NCBI RefSeq assembly: GCF_022921075.1
Contig: NZ_CP095050.1
Span: forward strand, 2,108,001 to 2,172,000
Direction of reading: 5' to 3'
DNA length: 64,000 nucleotides
Source: Hymenobacter sp. 5317J-9
GTDB taxonomy: Bacteria; Bacteroidota; Bacteroidia; Cytophagales; Hymenobacteraceae
Of the stretch, positions 53,325 through 61,548 are shown in pieces. The translations under genes were made by a program, and so were the position numbers. Numbering within the stretch: position 1 is the first letter of the stretch; the number at the start of each line of letters is the position of its first letter. Under the pieces are notes generated by a model that was not told the origin of the DNA, made no database searches, and saw only the letters and a program-made list of their open reading frames with translations.

Positions 53325-54197
53325 CTACGTCATTTGGCGGCGGCGCAGGAACTCGCGCATGGCGCCGTCCAAAGGTTGAGAAGTGTCGAGTAAATGGTAG
53401 TCGAAGCCCTGGAGGCGGGCGCTTTGGGCGGTTTCGCGTAGCCACTGCTGCAACTGCTGCAGGTAGGCCGGGCGCTGCTGGTCGGCGTCGAGTTGCAGGG
53501 TTTGATTAGTTTCTAAATCCCTGAAAGTAACCGGGCCTTTGTGGCTGAATTCAAGTTCATTATGAGCGGCCAAATGCAGCAGCAGTACGTCGCCGCTCAC
53601 GGCCCGCAGGCGGGTGAGCAGGGCTTGGATTTCGCCGGTTTCCTCGTACAGGTCGCTCACGCATACCGTGAGGGCCCGCTGCCGCCGGGCCGTGAGCGGG
53701 GCCAGCGTGGCAGCCGCGGGGAAGGCGCCCGCGGCCGTGGCCGTTTCCAGGGCGTGGTAGAGGCGGGGGAGCTGGCGGGCATCGGCGCGGGGCGGCAGGT
53801 GCTGCAGGCCGGCGGGGCTCAGCACGGTCAGGCCCACGGCGTCGCCCTGCTGGGTGGCCAGGTAGGCCAGCGCGGCCAGCAGCAGCCGGGCGTAGTCGAG
53901 CTTGGTCAGGCCGTTGTCGTCGCGGTGGTTCATGCTGGCGCTGGCGTCGAGCAGCAGGTGCACTGTCAGGCTGGTGTCGACTTCTGCCTCGCGCAGGTAG
54001 TACCGGTCCGAGCGGGCAGCCAGGCGCCAGTCGAGGCGGCGCAGGTCGTCGCCGGGCTGGTAGGGGCGGTATTGGCTGAACTCCATGCCCGCGCCGTGGC
54101 GGCGGCTGGCGTGCGCGCCGTTCAGGAAGCCCTCGGCCGCTTGCCGGGCGGCCAGGGACAGGTTGCGCAAGCCGTGCAGGAGTTGGGGGGAAAGCAT
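53325..54197 (-). CDS. DUF58 protein of the second Bat-type cluster
   Basis: This 290-residue protein has the DUF58 signature (35-57: G-x-GMEFSQYRPYQPGDDLRR, then LDW) and a MIDAS-like LDASASM (D84, S86, S88). It is a paralogue of the DUF58 gene at 4.4 kb, but only moderately similar. Neighbours are MoxR (upstream, beyond a family A repeat) and a BatA-domain gene (downstream). It is cytosolic or membrane-associated, with no signal peptide. Confidence 0.93.
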   Translation of the reverse strand: MLSPQLLHGLRNLSLAARQAAEGFLNGAHASRRHGAGMEFSQYRPYQPGDDLRRLDWRLAARSDRYYLREAEVDTSLTVHLLLDASASMNHRDDNGLTKLDYARLLLAALAYLATQQGDAVGLTVLSPAGLQHLPPRADARQLPRLYHALETATAAGAFPAAATLAPLTARRQRALTVCVSDLYEETGEIQALLTRLRAVSGDVLLLHLAAHNELEFSHKGPVTFRDLETNQTLQLDADQQRPAYLQQLQQWLRETAQSARLQGFDYHLLDTSQPLDGAMREFLRRRQMT

Positions 54198-54225
54198 TTG
54201 TCAGTTAGCGAGAAGCAAAAAGGAC

Positions 54226-54326
54226 CGTCATGCTGAGCGCAGTCGAAGCATCTCGCGTGTGGATGTAATCCAAACGTTAGGGTTTACTGCTGCACGCGAG
54301 ATGCTTCGATTGCGCTCAGCATGACG
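54226..54326. repeat. Family A palindromic repeat, copy A8
   Basis: Arms start CGTCATGCTGAGCGCAG and end ATTGCGCTCAGCATGACG, filling the gap between the MoxR and DUF58 genes. Confidence 0.93.
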
Positions 54327-54333
54327 GTCTGTA

Positions 54334-55311
54334 TCAAACCTTCACCGCTTTCAGCAGCTCCGCCACGGCGTCGTCGGCGGTCAGGTTTTCGGCTTCGGCG
54401 TTGAAATTCAGCAGCACCCGGTGGCGCAGTACCGGCGGCGCCAACGTGCGGATATCCTCCAGCGTGGCGGCGAAGCGGCCGTGCAGCAGCGCCCGCGCTT
54501 TGGCGCAAAGAATGAGCGCCTGCCCGGCCCGCGGCCCCGCGCCCCAGCGGCCATACGTCTTGATGAACGCCACTTCCGACGTGGCCGGCCGCGTGGCCCG
54601 CACCAGCCGGTTCACGAAATCCATGAGCTCGGGGCTGAGGCTGACCTGGCGCACCAGCGCCTGCAGGCTCCGGATGTCGGGCCCGCCCAGCACCGGCGAA
54701 ACCTGCTGCCCCGCCGCGCCCGTGGTGCCGCGCAGCACCGCCAGCTCCTCGTCGGCCGTGGGGTAGCCGATGCGCACGTACAGCAAAAAGCGGTCGAGCT
54801 GGGCCTCGGGCAGGGGGTAGGTGCCGCTTTGCTCGATGGGGTTTTGGGTGGCCAGCAGGAAGAAGGGCTTGGGCAGCGCGTGCTCGGTGCCGGCGTAGGT
54901 GACGTGGCCTTCCTGCATGGCTTCGAGCAGGGCCGCCTGCGTTTTGGGCGGCGTCCGGTTGATTTCATCGGCCAGCACCAGGCTGGCGAAAATGGGCCCC
55001 GGGTTGAACTTGAACGAGCGGTGGCCGGTGCCGTGGTCTTCCTCCAGCACCTCGGTGCCCAGGATGTCGGTCGGCATCAGGTCGGGCGTGAACTGGATGC
55101 GGCGGAAGGGCAAATCAGTGGCCGCGGCCAGCGTGCGCACCAGCAGCGTTTTGGCCAGGCCGGGCACGCCTTCGAGCAGCGCGTGGCCGCCGGCCAGCAG
55201 GGCTACCAGTACCTCGTCCAGCACCGTTTCCTGGCCCACTATCACCTTGGCAATCTCGGCTTTGAGCACGGGCAGCTTGGCCAGGAGGGCGTTTACTTCT
55301 TGTTCGGTCAT
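54334..55311 (-). CDS. MoxR family AAA+ ATPase
   Basis: The 325-residue ATPase has Walker A GVPGLAKT (48-55), Walker B LVLADEINR (111-119), sensor 1 ATQNPIEQ and an Arg-finger region (LLYVRIGYPTADEE). MoxR proteins act as chaperone-like partners for VWA and DUF58 proteins. This cluster has DUF4159 before it and DUF58 after it, the classical order. A family A repeat lies on each side. It is the only MoxR in the window, so it might also serve the first Bat-type set, which lacks one. Confidence 0.96.
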   Translation of the reverse strand: MTEQEVNALLAKLPVLKAEIAKVIVGQETVLDEVLVALLAGGHALLEGVPGLAKTLLVRTLAAATDLPFRRIQFTPDLMPTDILGTEVLEEDHGTGHRSFKFNPGPIFASLVLADEINRTPPKTQAALLEAMQEGHVTYAGTEHALPKPFFLLATQNPIEQSGTYPLPEAQLDRFLLYVRIGYPTADEELAVLRGTTGAAGQQVSPVLGGPDIRSLQALVRQVSLSPELMDFVNRLVRATRPATSEVAFIKTYGRWGAGPRAGQALILCAKARALLHGRFAATLEDIRTLAPPVLRHRVLLNFNAEAENLTADDAVAELLKAVKV

Positions 55312-55336
55312 TCGGGTGTCAGAAGGGAAAAAAGAA

Positions 55337-55435
55337 CGTCATGCTGAGCGCAGTCGAAGCATCTCTACCGCATAACTAACTCATTCGATTGGATTACTAT
55401 AGCCGTAGAGATGCTTCGACGGCGCTCAGCATGAC
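55337..55435. repeat. Family A palindromic repeat, copy A9
   Basis: Arms start CGTCATGCTGAGCGCAG and end CGACGGCGCTCAGCATGAC. It lies between the DUF4159 and MoxR genes. Confidence 0.92.
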
Positions 55436-55451
55436 CGGTTTTTGGCAAGTT

Positions 55452-56075
55452 CTAGGTCAAAGCATACAGCAAAATATTCACCCCAAACTTCGTGTTGTCT
55501 TCGGCCAGGAAGCGCTTGTTGCGAAAATCGTAGTCCCACTCGCAGCCGTAGTCTTTGTTGGAGTAGAGCACGCCGATGCGGCCTTTGATTTCAACGGCTT
55601 TGAGGTAGTCATGCACCAGGTCGTCGCCCCAGCCGTTGAGCTCGAAGCCGGTGTTGGGCGGGCCGTCCTTGAAGGTGAAAAACTGGGAGTAGATGGGGTG
55701 CGTTTTGGGGATTTTCTTCAGGGCGCCGGCGCCGAAACACTGGCGCATCTGCTCCTCGAAGGAACGCGCGAAAAGGCCGTCAATGTCGTGGTTACAATCG
55801 TCCACAAACACGAAGCCGCCGTTGCGCACGTATTGCGTAAAATTCTGTTTTTCAGCGCTGGAAAACTGCACCAGCCGGTGGCCGCTGAGGTAGCAGAAAG
55901 GGTAATTGAACAAATCCGGACTGTCCAGGGCCACCACTTTTTCTTTGGGGTCGACGGGCACGGTAGTATACTGCACCAACGAGTGCAACAGGTTGGCGGG
56001 CATCCGTTCGTCCACCGCGTCCCAGTCGCCGGAGTGGTATTTCAGGCGCACAAAAGTGAAAGGAGTAGCGGGCAC
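55452..56075 (-). CDS. DUF4159 domain protein
   Basis: The conserved part (PFTFVRLKYHSGDWDAVDER onward) is about 205 residues and matches DUF4159, with the late FVDDCNHDIDG stretch. The start is doubtful: GTG 56075 sits right before the domain, while ATG 56219 adds 48 residues with no similarity and overlaps the promoter of the divergent gene at 56237. I prefer the GTG. DUF4159 genes start Bat/MoxR operons in many Bacteroidota; MoxR follows. Function is unknown. Confidence 0.78.
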   Translation of the reverse strand: MPATPFTFVRLKYHSGDWDAVDERMPANLLHSLVQYTTVPVDPKEKVVALDSPDLFNYPFCYLSGHRLVQFSSAEKQNFTQYVRNGGFVFVDDCNHDIDGLFARSFEEQMRQCFGAGALKKIPKTHPIYSQFFTFKDGPPNTGFELNGWGDDLVHDYLKAVEIKGRIGVLYSNKDYGCEWDYDFRNKRFLAEDNTKFGVNILLYALT

Positions 56076-56236
56076 GGAAAACGGTAGGTGAAAAGAAGAT
56101 AAATAGCTGGTCCTGAGTCGGGAATCGGCTGGCAGGGCGCCAACAAGGAATAATCTGCTCTCGTAGTACGTTGAAAGCAATTGCCAGTGGGTACTGCCCT
56201 TGGTTATTTGCCCACGCACTACTTATACATTCGGCT

Positions 56237-56866
56237 ATGAAAAAGCTTCTGGTTATTTGTTTGTTGACTCTGTTTTTCGCTCCCTTAGCCCACGCGCAGT
56301 TTGGCGTAAAAGGTGGCCTCAACGTGGCCGAGCTTACGGGCCGCGACGGCGAAGACGCCTCCTACAAAGCCTTCTACCACGTTGGCATCTTCTACCAGGC
56401 CCACTTGCTGGGCCCGCTGTCCATTCAGCCCGAAGTGCAGTACTCGCTGCAGGGCGGCAACCTGAAATCGGCTTTCACCAACTACGACAGCCAGCTGCAC
56501 TACCTCACGGTGCCCATCCTGGCCAAACTCACCGTTGGGCCGGTGTTCATCGAGGGCGGCCCGCAATTTGGCGTGCTGCTGGGCGCCGACCAGTCGGGCA
56601 ACATGCAGGTAGGCCTGGCGCCCGACGGCACGCCCGCCTACGGCAACGTGTCGCGCCCGGCCACGGGCAGCTTCAAGCGCGGCGATTTCAGCCTCGCCGG
56701 CGGCGCCGGGCTGAAACTGTCTGCCGGCTTTTCGCTCGGCGCCCGGCTGGTGGCCGGCCTCAACGATATTAATGACGTGCAAAACCTGTCCGGCATCAAC
56801 GACCCACGCCTGCAGAACCGCGTGTACCAGGTGTATGCGGCCTTCCAGTTCGGCGGCGGGAAATAA
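56237..56866 (+). CDS. Porin-family outer-membrane beta-barrel protein (PorT-like)
   Basis: From ATG 56237 the product is 209 residues with a signal peptide (KKLLVICLLTLFFAPLAHAQ). The mature part is an 8-strand-like barrel of the Bacteroidota porin/PorT family: FGVKGGLNVAEL, then PLSIQPEVQYSLQGG, YLTVPILAKLTVGPVFIEGG, and a final QVYAAFQFGGGK. It should sit in the outer membrane; its cargo is unknown. It is divergent from DUF4159 and convergent with the TldE-like gene. Confidence 0.88.
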   Translation: MKKLLVICLLTLFFAPLAHAQFGVKGGLNVAELTGRDGEDASYKAFYHVGIFYQAHLLGPLSIQPEVQYSLQGGNLKSAFTNYDSQLHYLTVPILAKLTVGPVFIEGGPQFGVLLGADQSGNMQVGLAPDGTPAYGNVSRPATGSFKRGDFSLAGGAGLKLSAGFSLGARLVAGLNDINDVQNLSGINDPRLQNRVYQVYAAFQFGGGK

Positions 56867-56867
56867 G

Positions 56868-56897
56868 CAGCGTGGACTCGGTCGAGCCCACGCTACC
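56868..56897. repeat. Family G short palindrome, copy G2
   Basis: GCAGCGTGGACTCG and CGAGCCCACGCTAC pair imperfectly with almost no loop. It lies between the stops of the porin and TldE-like genes and is a short version of G1 at 60010. Confidence 0.7.
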
Positions 56898-56899
56898 GG

Positions 56900-58234
56900 C
56901 TATACCGCGTCGGAAAGGCTGGTGAAGGTGAAGTCCCGGATTTTGAGCGGCGGAATCAGGTTGCCGCCCAAGCGCACCGGTTTCCCAATGGCTTCCAGGT
57001 TGTTGAGCATGATGACCGGGCTTTCGTTGAAGCGGAAGTTTTTGATGGGGAACTTGATTTGACCATTCTCGATGTAGAACGTGCCGTCGCGGGTCAGGCC
57101 GGTGTACAGCAGCGTCTGCGGGTCGACGGGGCGGATGTACCACAGGCGCGTCACCAGGATGCCTTTGGCCGTGCCCTTGATGAGGTCGGCCGTGCTTTGG
57201 GTGCCGCCTTCCATTATCCAGCCGCCGGGAGGAGGCAAGTCCGGAATCCCGGCTTTCTGGGCCCAGTAGCGCGAGGAATAGAGGTTTTTCACCACGCCTT
57301 TCTCAATCCAGGTCACGCGCTTTTGCGGGCGGCCGTCGCCGGCAAAGGTGATGTCGGGGATTTCGGCGTTCATGGGGTCCGAATAAATCGTAACCCGCTC
57401 ATCGAACAGCTTTTCGCCCTTCTTGTTGCCTCCGCCCTTCTTGCTCAGGAAGCTACGGCCCTCATCGGCCGAGCGGGCGTCGAGGCTGCCCATGAGCACG
57501 GCCATCAGCGAAGTGTCGACGTTGGAAAGCAGCGCGTTGGGCTCCAGAATGACGGTGTATTTGCCGGGCTCCAGCGCCTTGGCATTCACCGACGACGACG
57601 CTTTCTCGGCCGCGATGCGCGTGAGGCGGGCGGCGTCAAACTTGCTGGCATCGGTGTAGTCGGCGGCGGCGTAGCCCGAGCCTTTGCCATCGGGCGTGCG
57701 CACCGTCACGCTAAACTCTACGTTGGTGTACTGCTGGTAGGCTTCGAGGCCCTTGCTGTTGCGCTTGGCCACGAAGCCGGCCATGTCTTCCAGAAAACCG
57801 GCCGACGTCACCTTGCGCTGGTCGCAGAGCGCCGTGCTGGCGCCCACCTGCCGGGCCCGGTAGTCGGGGTCGATGGCGGCGGTGCTGGCCGCAAAGGCCA
57901 GCTTGCTTTCCGTGTATTGCTGGGGGCCGAGCAGGGGCATGTGCTCCGGGCTTTCGGGCGCGAGCTTGGCAATCTCCTCGGCCCGCTGCACGCAGCGGCG
58001 CAGGGTGGCGTCGTCGAACTCGTTGCAGGTGGCCACACCACTTTTTTTACCGAAGTAGCTGGTCACTGACAAGGAGACGTTGTCGACGGCCCCGGCCGTG
58101 CTGATGGTGTTGCGCGCCGAGCGTACGTTGCCGCCGGTGCGGCCGTTGAGGTTGGCCTCGCACTCGTCGGCCGTGCTGAAGCTCAGCACCTTCTTCAGAA
58201 TGGTCTGAGCTTCGTCTTTAGAAAGAATGGGCAT
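56900..58234 (-). CDS. TldE/PmbA-like protease subunit, second copy
   Basis: The 444-residue product belongs to the TldE (PmbA) group of metalloprotease partners: SFSTADECEANLNG, RSARNTISTAGAVDNVSLSV, later GDGRPQKRVTWIEKGVVKNL and PPPGGWIMEGGTQST. TldE lacks the metal ligands and pairs with TldD. It has no signal peptide. It is a close paralogue of the gene at 60114-61433, and each follows a tldD gene on the same strand. The end of the gene is flanked by repeat G2. Confidence 0.93.
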   Translation of the reverse strand: MPILSKDEAQTILKKVLSFSTADECEANLNGRTGGNVRSARNTISTAGAVDNVSLSVTSYFGKKSGVATCNEFDDATLRRCVQRAEEIAKLAPESPEHMPLLGPQQYTESKLAFAASTAAIDPDYRARQVGASTALCDQRKVTSAGFLEDMAGFVAKRNSKGLEAYQQYTNVEFSVTVRTPDGKGSGYAAADYTDASKFDAARLTRIAAEKASSSVNAKALEPGKYTVILEPNALLSNVDTSLMAVLMGSLDARSADEGRSFLSKKGGGNKKGEKLFDERVTIYSDPMNAEIPDITFAGDGRPQKRVTWIEKGVVKNLYSSRYWAQKAGIPDLPPPGGWIMEGGTQSTADLIKGTAKGILVTRLWYIRPVDPQTLLYTGLTRDGTFYIENGQIKFPIKNFRFNESPVIMLNNLEAIGKPVRLGGNLIPPLKIRDFTFTSLSDAV

Positions 58235-58239
58235 GAGAT

Positions 58240-58348
58240 TATGTGTTGATGGGTTGATGTGCTAATGTGCTGGTTCGGTCATTCGCGAATGCTGCGCGTT
58301 TATAGGGCAGCGCATCAGCAAATCACCTCATCAGCACATCAATCAGCC
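58240..58348. repeat. Family F palindrome, copy F1
   Basis: The left arm (TGTGTTGATGGGTTGATGTG) and right arm (CATCAGCACATCAATCAGCC) are imperfect complements. The right arm includes the tldD stop (TCA at 58343-58345). The same element stands at the same place in the other duplicate. Confidence 0.8.
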
Positions 58349-59995
58349 CAGTTTGCGGGCGGTGTTGATGACGTTGACGCCGTTGAAGCGCGTGGTGGCC
58401 GAGCCGTGGCTCACGGCCGAGCTTTGCGAGGGCTGGCCCTTGCCGTCGTTGAAGGCGCCGAACAGGCGGTAGTCGGACTGGTCGCAGATGGCGGCGCAGG
58501 AGTTCCAGAACTCTTGGGTGTTGGCCTGGTAGGCCACGTCTTCGAGCATGCCCGTAATCTGGCCCTTTTCGATGGCGTAGAACACCTGCCCGCCGAACTG
58601 GAAGTTGTAGCGCTGCTGGTCGATGGAGAAAGAGCCGTTGCCGGCAATGTAGATGCCCTTGTCCACGTTCTTCACCAACTCGTCCACGCTGAGCTTGGCC
58701 TTGCCCGGCTGCAGGCTCACGTTGGGCATGCGCTGAAACTGCACGTCCTGCCACGACTGCGAGTAGCAGCAGCCATCCGACTCCTTCTGGCCCACCACGT
58801 GCGCTTGGTCGCGAATCTTTTCGTAGTCAACGAGCTTGCCTTCGCGGATGAGGTCCCATTGCTTGGTCTTGACGCCTTCGTCGTCGTAGCCCACCGCGCC
58901 CAGGGAGCCGGGCTGCAGCTTGTCGGCCACGATGTTGACCAGCGGCGAGCCGTAGGGCAGGCCCTTGGCCTTCCACTCGAGCGTGGCGAAGCTGGTGCCG
59001 GCGTAGTTGGCCTCGTAGCCCAGCACGCGGTCCAATTCCAGCGGGTGGCCCACCGATTCGTGGATGGTCAGGCCCAGGTGATGAGGGTCGAGCACGAGGT
59101 CATACTTGCCCGGTACCACCGACTTGGCGGTCAGCTTTTCCTTTACCTGCTTGGCGGCGGCGGCCACGTCTTCCAGCATGTCGTAGCTGTTTTTGTAGCC
59201 CACGATATTGGAGCCGGAAGGGCCCGCCACCTTGTCGGCAGCCTTGGGCGTGAGGTACTCGTAGCCCAGGCCCATGGGCGAGCTCAGCGCCTGCCGGGAG
59301 CGGAACTTGCCCGAAGCGCGGTCGATGGCCGTCACGCTAAATGTCGGATAAATCCGGTGAATGTCCTGGTCGATGTAGGAGCCGTCGGTGCTGGCGAAGT
59401 ACTTCTGCTCGTTCACCTGGAATAGCGCCGAGTTGATAAAATTGACGCCAAGGTCGAGGGCTTTCGCATTGACGCCCAGCAATAAATCGACTTTGTCCTT
59501 AATCGGAACTTCAAACGCGTTTTGCTGGATGGGGGCTTTCCAGGCCACGTCGCCGTGGCCTTTTTCGGGGGCCAGCTGCACCTTCTCCTTTTGCACTTTT
59601 GAGTTGGCCTTGGCAATCTGCACGGCCAGCTGGGCAGCCTTGGCAATGCCGGGTTCGGTCACGGTGTTGGTGGCGGCAAAGCCCCAGGTGCCGTTGGCGA
59701 TAACGCGCACGCCCACGCCGTAGCTCTCGGTGCTCGAGATGTTTTGCACCTGCTTCTCACGGGTGAAGATGCCCTGGTTGAGGTAGCGGCCAATGCGCAC
59801 GTCGGCGTAAGTGGCCCCGGCGGCTTTGGCGGCGTTCAGCCCGGCGTCGGCCAGCTTCTTTTTGGCAGCGGCGTCGGCGCCCGGTTCCACCAGGCGGGCG
59901 GGGTCCACAAGGTCGCCGGCGAAACTCGGCAGGCTGGGGAGGAAGAGGGCCCCGGCCGCCAGGCCGGAAAGTCCCACAAAGTCGCGTCTTTTCAT
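58343..59995 (-). CDS. TldD-like metalloprotease, second copy, with twin-arginine-like signal
   Basis: The 550-residue product starts [20 protein letters not shown] and then SLPSFAG, a Tat-type leader with RR and an A-x-A-like cut site. The TldD domain has the metal motif HESVGH (H312, E313, H317) in [15 protein letters not shown] and the late [14 protein letters not shown]. It should cleave peptides with TldE. If the leader is real, the enzyme is exported while its partner has no leader. The stop codon is in repeat F1. It is near-identical over long stretches to the copy at 61540. Confidence 0.95.
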   Translation of the reverse strand: MKRRDFVGLSGLAAGALFLPSLPSFAGDLVDPARLVEPGADAAAKKKLADAGLNAAKAAGATYADVRIGRYLNQGIFTREKQVQNISSTESYGVGVRVIANGTWGFAATNTVTEPGIAKAAQLAVQIAKANSKVQKEKVQLAPEKGHGDVAWKAPIQQNAFEVPIKDKVDLLLGVNAKALDLGVNFINSALFQVNEQKYFASTDGSYIDQDIHRIYPTFSVTAIDRASGKFRSRQALSSPMGLGYEYLTPKAADKVAGPSGSNIVGYKNSYDMLEDVAAAAKQVKEKLTAKSVVPGKYDLVLDPHHLGLTIHESVGHPLELDRVLGYEANYAGTSFATLEWKAKGLPYGSPLVNIVADKLQPGSLGAVGYDDEGVKTKQWDLIREGKLVDYEKIRDQAHVVGQKESDGCCYSQSWQDVQFQRMPNVSLQPGKAKLSVDELVKNVDKGIYIAGNGSFSIDQQRYNFQFGGQVFYAIEKGQITGMLEDVAYQANTQEFWNSCAAICDQSDYRLFGAFNDGKGQPSQSSAVSHGSATTRFNGVNVINTARKLG

Positions 59996-60009
59996 ATGGT
60001 GAAGAAAAT

Positions 60010-60110
60010 GTAGCGTGGACTGTGTGAGTCCGCGCCGGGGCGTGAAAGTCGAGGATTAGGTGCTAAGCATTGGTGACAGCCACCGCGCGGACTCGCAGAG
60101 TCCACGCTAC
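60010..60110. repeat. Family G palindrome, copy G1
   Basis: GTAGCGTGGACTGTGTGAGT at the left pairs with ACTCGCAGAGTCCACGCTAC at the right, around a 60-nt centre. It is between tldD copy 2 and tldE copy 1, just after the latter's stop. Confidence 0.82.
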
Positions 60111-60113
60111 CAG

Positions 60114-61433
60114 CTACACCGCGTCGGACAAGCTGGTAAAGGTGAAGTCGCGGATTTTGAGCGGCGGCACCAGGCTGCCGCTCAGGCGCACGGGCTTGCC
60201 GAGGGCCTCCACGTTGTTGAGCATGATGACCGGGCTTTCGTTGAAGCGAAAATTTTTCACCGGAAACTTAATCTGCCCGTTCTCAATGTAAAACGTGCCG
60301 TCGCGGGTCAGGCCGGTGTACAGCAGCGTCTGCGGGTCGACGGCCCGAATGTAGTAGAGGCGCGTCACGAGAATGCCCTTGGCCGTGCCCTTAATGAGGT
60401 CGGCCGTGCTTTGGGTGCCGCCTTCCATTATCCAGCCGCCGGGGGGCGGAATGTCGGGGATGCCCGCTTTCTGGGCCCAGTAGCGCGAGGAGTACAGGTT
60501 CTTCACCACGCCTTTCTCCACCCACGTCACCTTTTGCTGCGGGCGGCCGTCGCCGGCAAAGGTCAGGTCGGGCACGTCGGGGTGGGTGGGGTCGGAGTAG
60601 ATGGTTACCCGCTCGTCGAACACCTTGTCGCCCTTCTTGTTGCCGCCGCCCTTCTTGCTCAGGAAGCTGCGTCCCTCGTCGGCGTTGCGGGCGTCCATGG
60701 CGCCCATCATGTTGTTGAGCAAGTCGATGGCCGCGGCCGGCTCCAAAATGACGGTGTACTTGCCCGGTTCCAGCGCCTTGGCGCCCACCGACGACGCCGC
60801 TTTGTCGGCCGCCACGCGGGTGAGGCGGGCGGCGTCGAACCGGGCCAGGTCGGAGTAGTTGGCAATGGCGTAGCCCGAGCCGGTGCCGTCGGGCGTGCGC
60901 ACGGTGATGGAAAAGTCGACGCTGCTCACCTTTTGGTAGGCCTCCAGGCCCTTGCTGTTGCGCTTGGCCACGAAGCCCGACGAGTCGTTGAAAAACGCGG
61001 CCGACGACAGCTTACGCTGGTCGCACAGCGCCATGCTGGCCCCAATCTGCTGGGCCCGGTAGTCGGGGGTGATGTCGGCGGTGCGCTGTACGAAGGAGCC
61101 GGGCGAGGCCAAGTACTTCTGCGGCCCGAGCAGCGGCACATACTCCGGGCTTTCGGGCGCGAGCCGGGCAATTTCCTCGGCCCGCTGCACGCAGCGCTTC
61201 AGGCTGGCCTCGTCGAACTCGTTGCAGGTGGCCAGGCCGGTGCGCTTGCCGAAGCGCGACTGCACGGCCAGCGACACGTTGTCGGAAGCCCCCGCCGTGC
61301 TAATGGAGTTGCGCGCCGAGCGCACGTTGCCGCCGCTGCTGCCGTTGAGCGTTGCCTCGCACTCGTCGGCCGTGCTGAAGCTGAGTACTTTTTTCAGGAT
61401 GTCCTGGGCCTCGGTTTGCGAGAGAAGGGCCAT
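60114..61433 (-). CDS. TldE/PmbA-like protease subunit, first copy
   Basis: From ATG 61433 the product is 439 residues, closely similar to the copy at 56900 (SFSTADECEATLNG, GDGRPQQKVTWVEKGVVKNL, PPPGGWIMEGGTQSTADLIK). It has no signal peptide and no metal-binding HExxxH. It lies 106 bp downstream of tldD copy 1. The longer frame to 61502 runs through repeat F2 and is rejected. Together with the adjacent tldD it is the older-looking or ancestral pair; which is ancestral cannot be decided here. Confidence 0.93.
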   Translation of the reverse strand: MALLSQTEAQDILKKVLSFSTADECEATLNGSSGGNVRSARNSISTAGASDNVSLAVQSRFGKRTGLATCNEFDEASLKRCVQRAEEIARLAPESPEYVPLLGPQKYLASPGSFVQRTADITPDYRAQQIGASMALCDQRKLSSAAFFNDSSGFVAKRNSKGLEAYQKVSSVDFSITVRTPDGTGSGYAIANYSDLARFDAARLTRVAADKAASSVGAKALEPGKYTVILEPAAAIDLLNNMMGAMDARNADEGRSFLSKKGGGNKKGDKVFDERVTIYSDPTHPDVPDLTFAGDGRPQQKVTWVEKGVVKNLYSSRYWAQKAGIPDIPPPGGWIMEGGTQSTADLIKGTAKGILVTRLYYIRAVDPQTLLYTGLTRDGTFYIENGQIKFPVKNFRFNESPVIMLNNVEALGKPVRLSGSLVPPLKIRDFTFTSLSDAV

Positions 61434-61436
61434 GTC

Positions 61437-61548
61437 GATATGTTGGTTTATTGATGTGTCAATGTGCTGATTTTTAATTTGCTGTGCGCCGCATGACTTC
61501 ATATCAGCACATCAGCAAATCACCTCATCAGCACATCAATCAGCCCAG
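61437..61548. repeat. Family F palindrome, copy F2
   Basis: The left arm near 61437 (GATATGTTGGTTTATTGATG) and right arm (CATCAGCACATCAATCAGCC) are imperfect complements, and the right side also has a direct repeat of CATCAGCA. It contains the stop of tldD copy 1 (61540-61542). Confidence 0.8.

Noticed and set aside
3408..55435. CRISPR array made of the recurring family A sequence
   Set aside because: Copies are kilobases apart, each is a palindrome of about 100 bp, and there are no regular spacers or cas genes.
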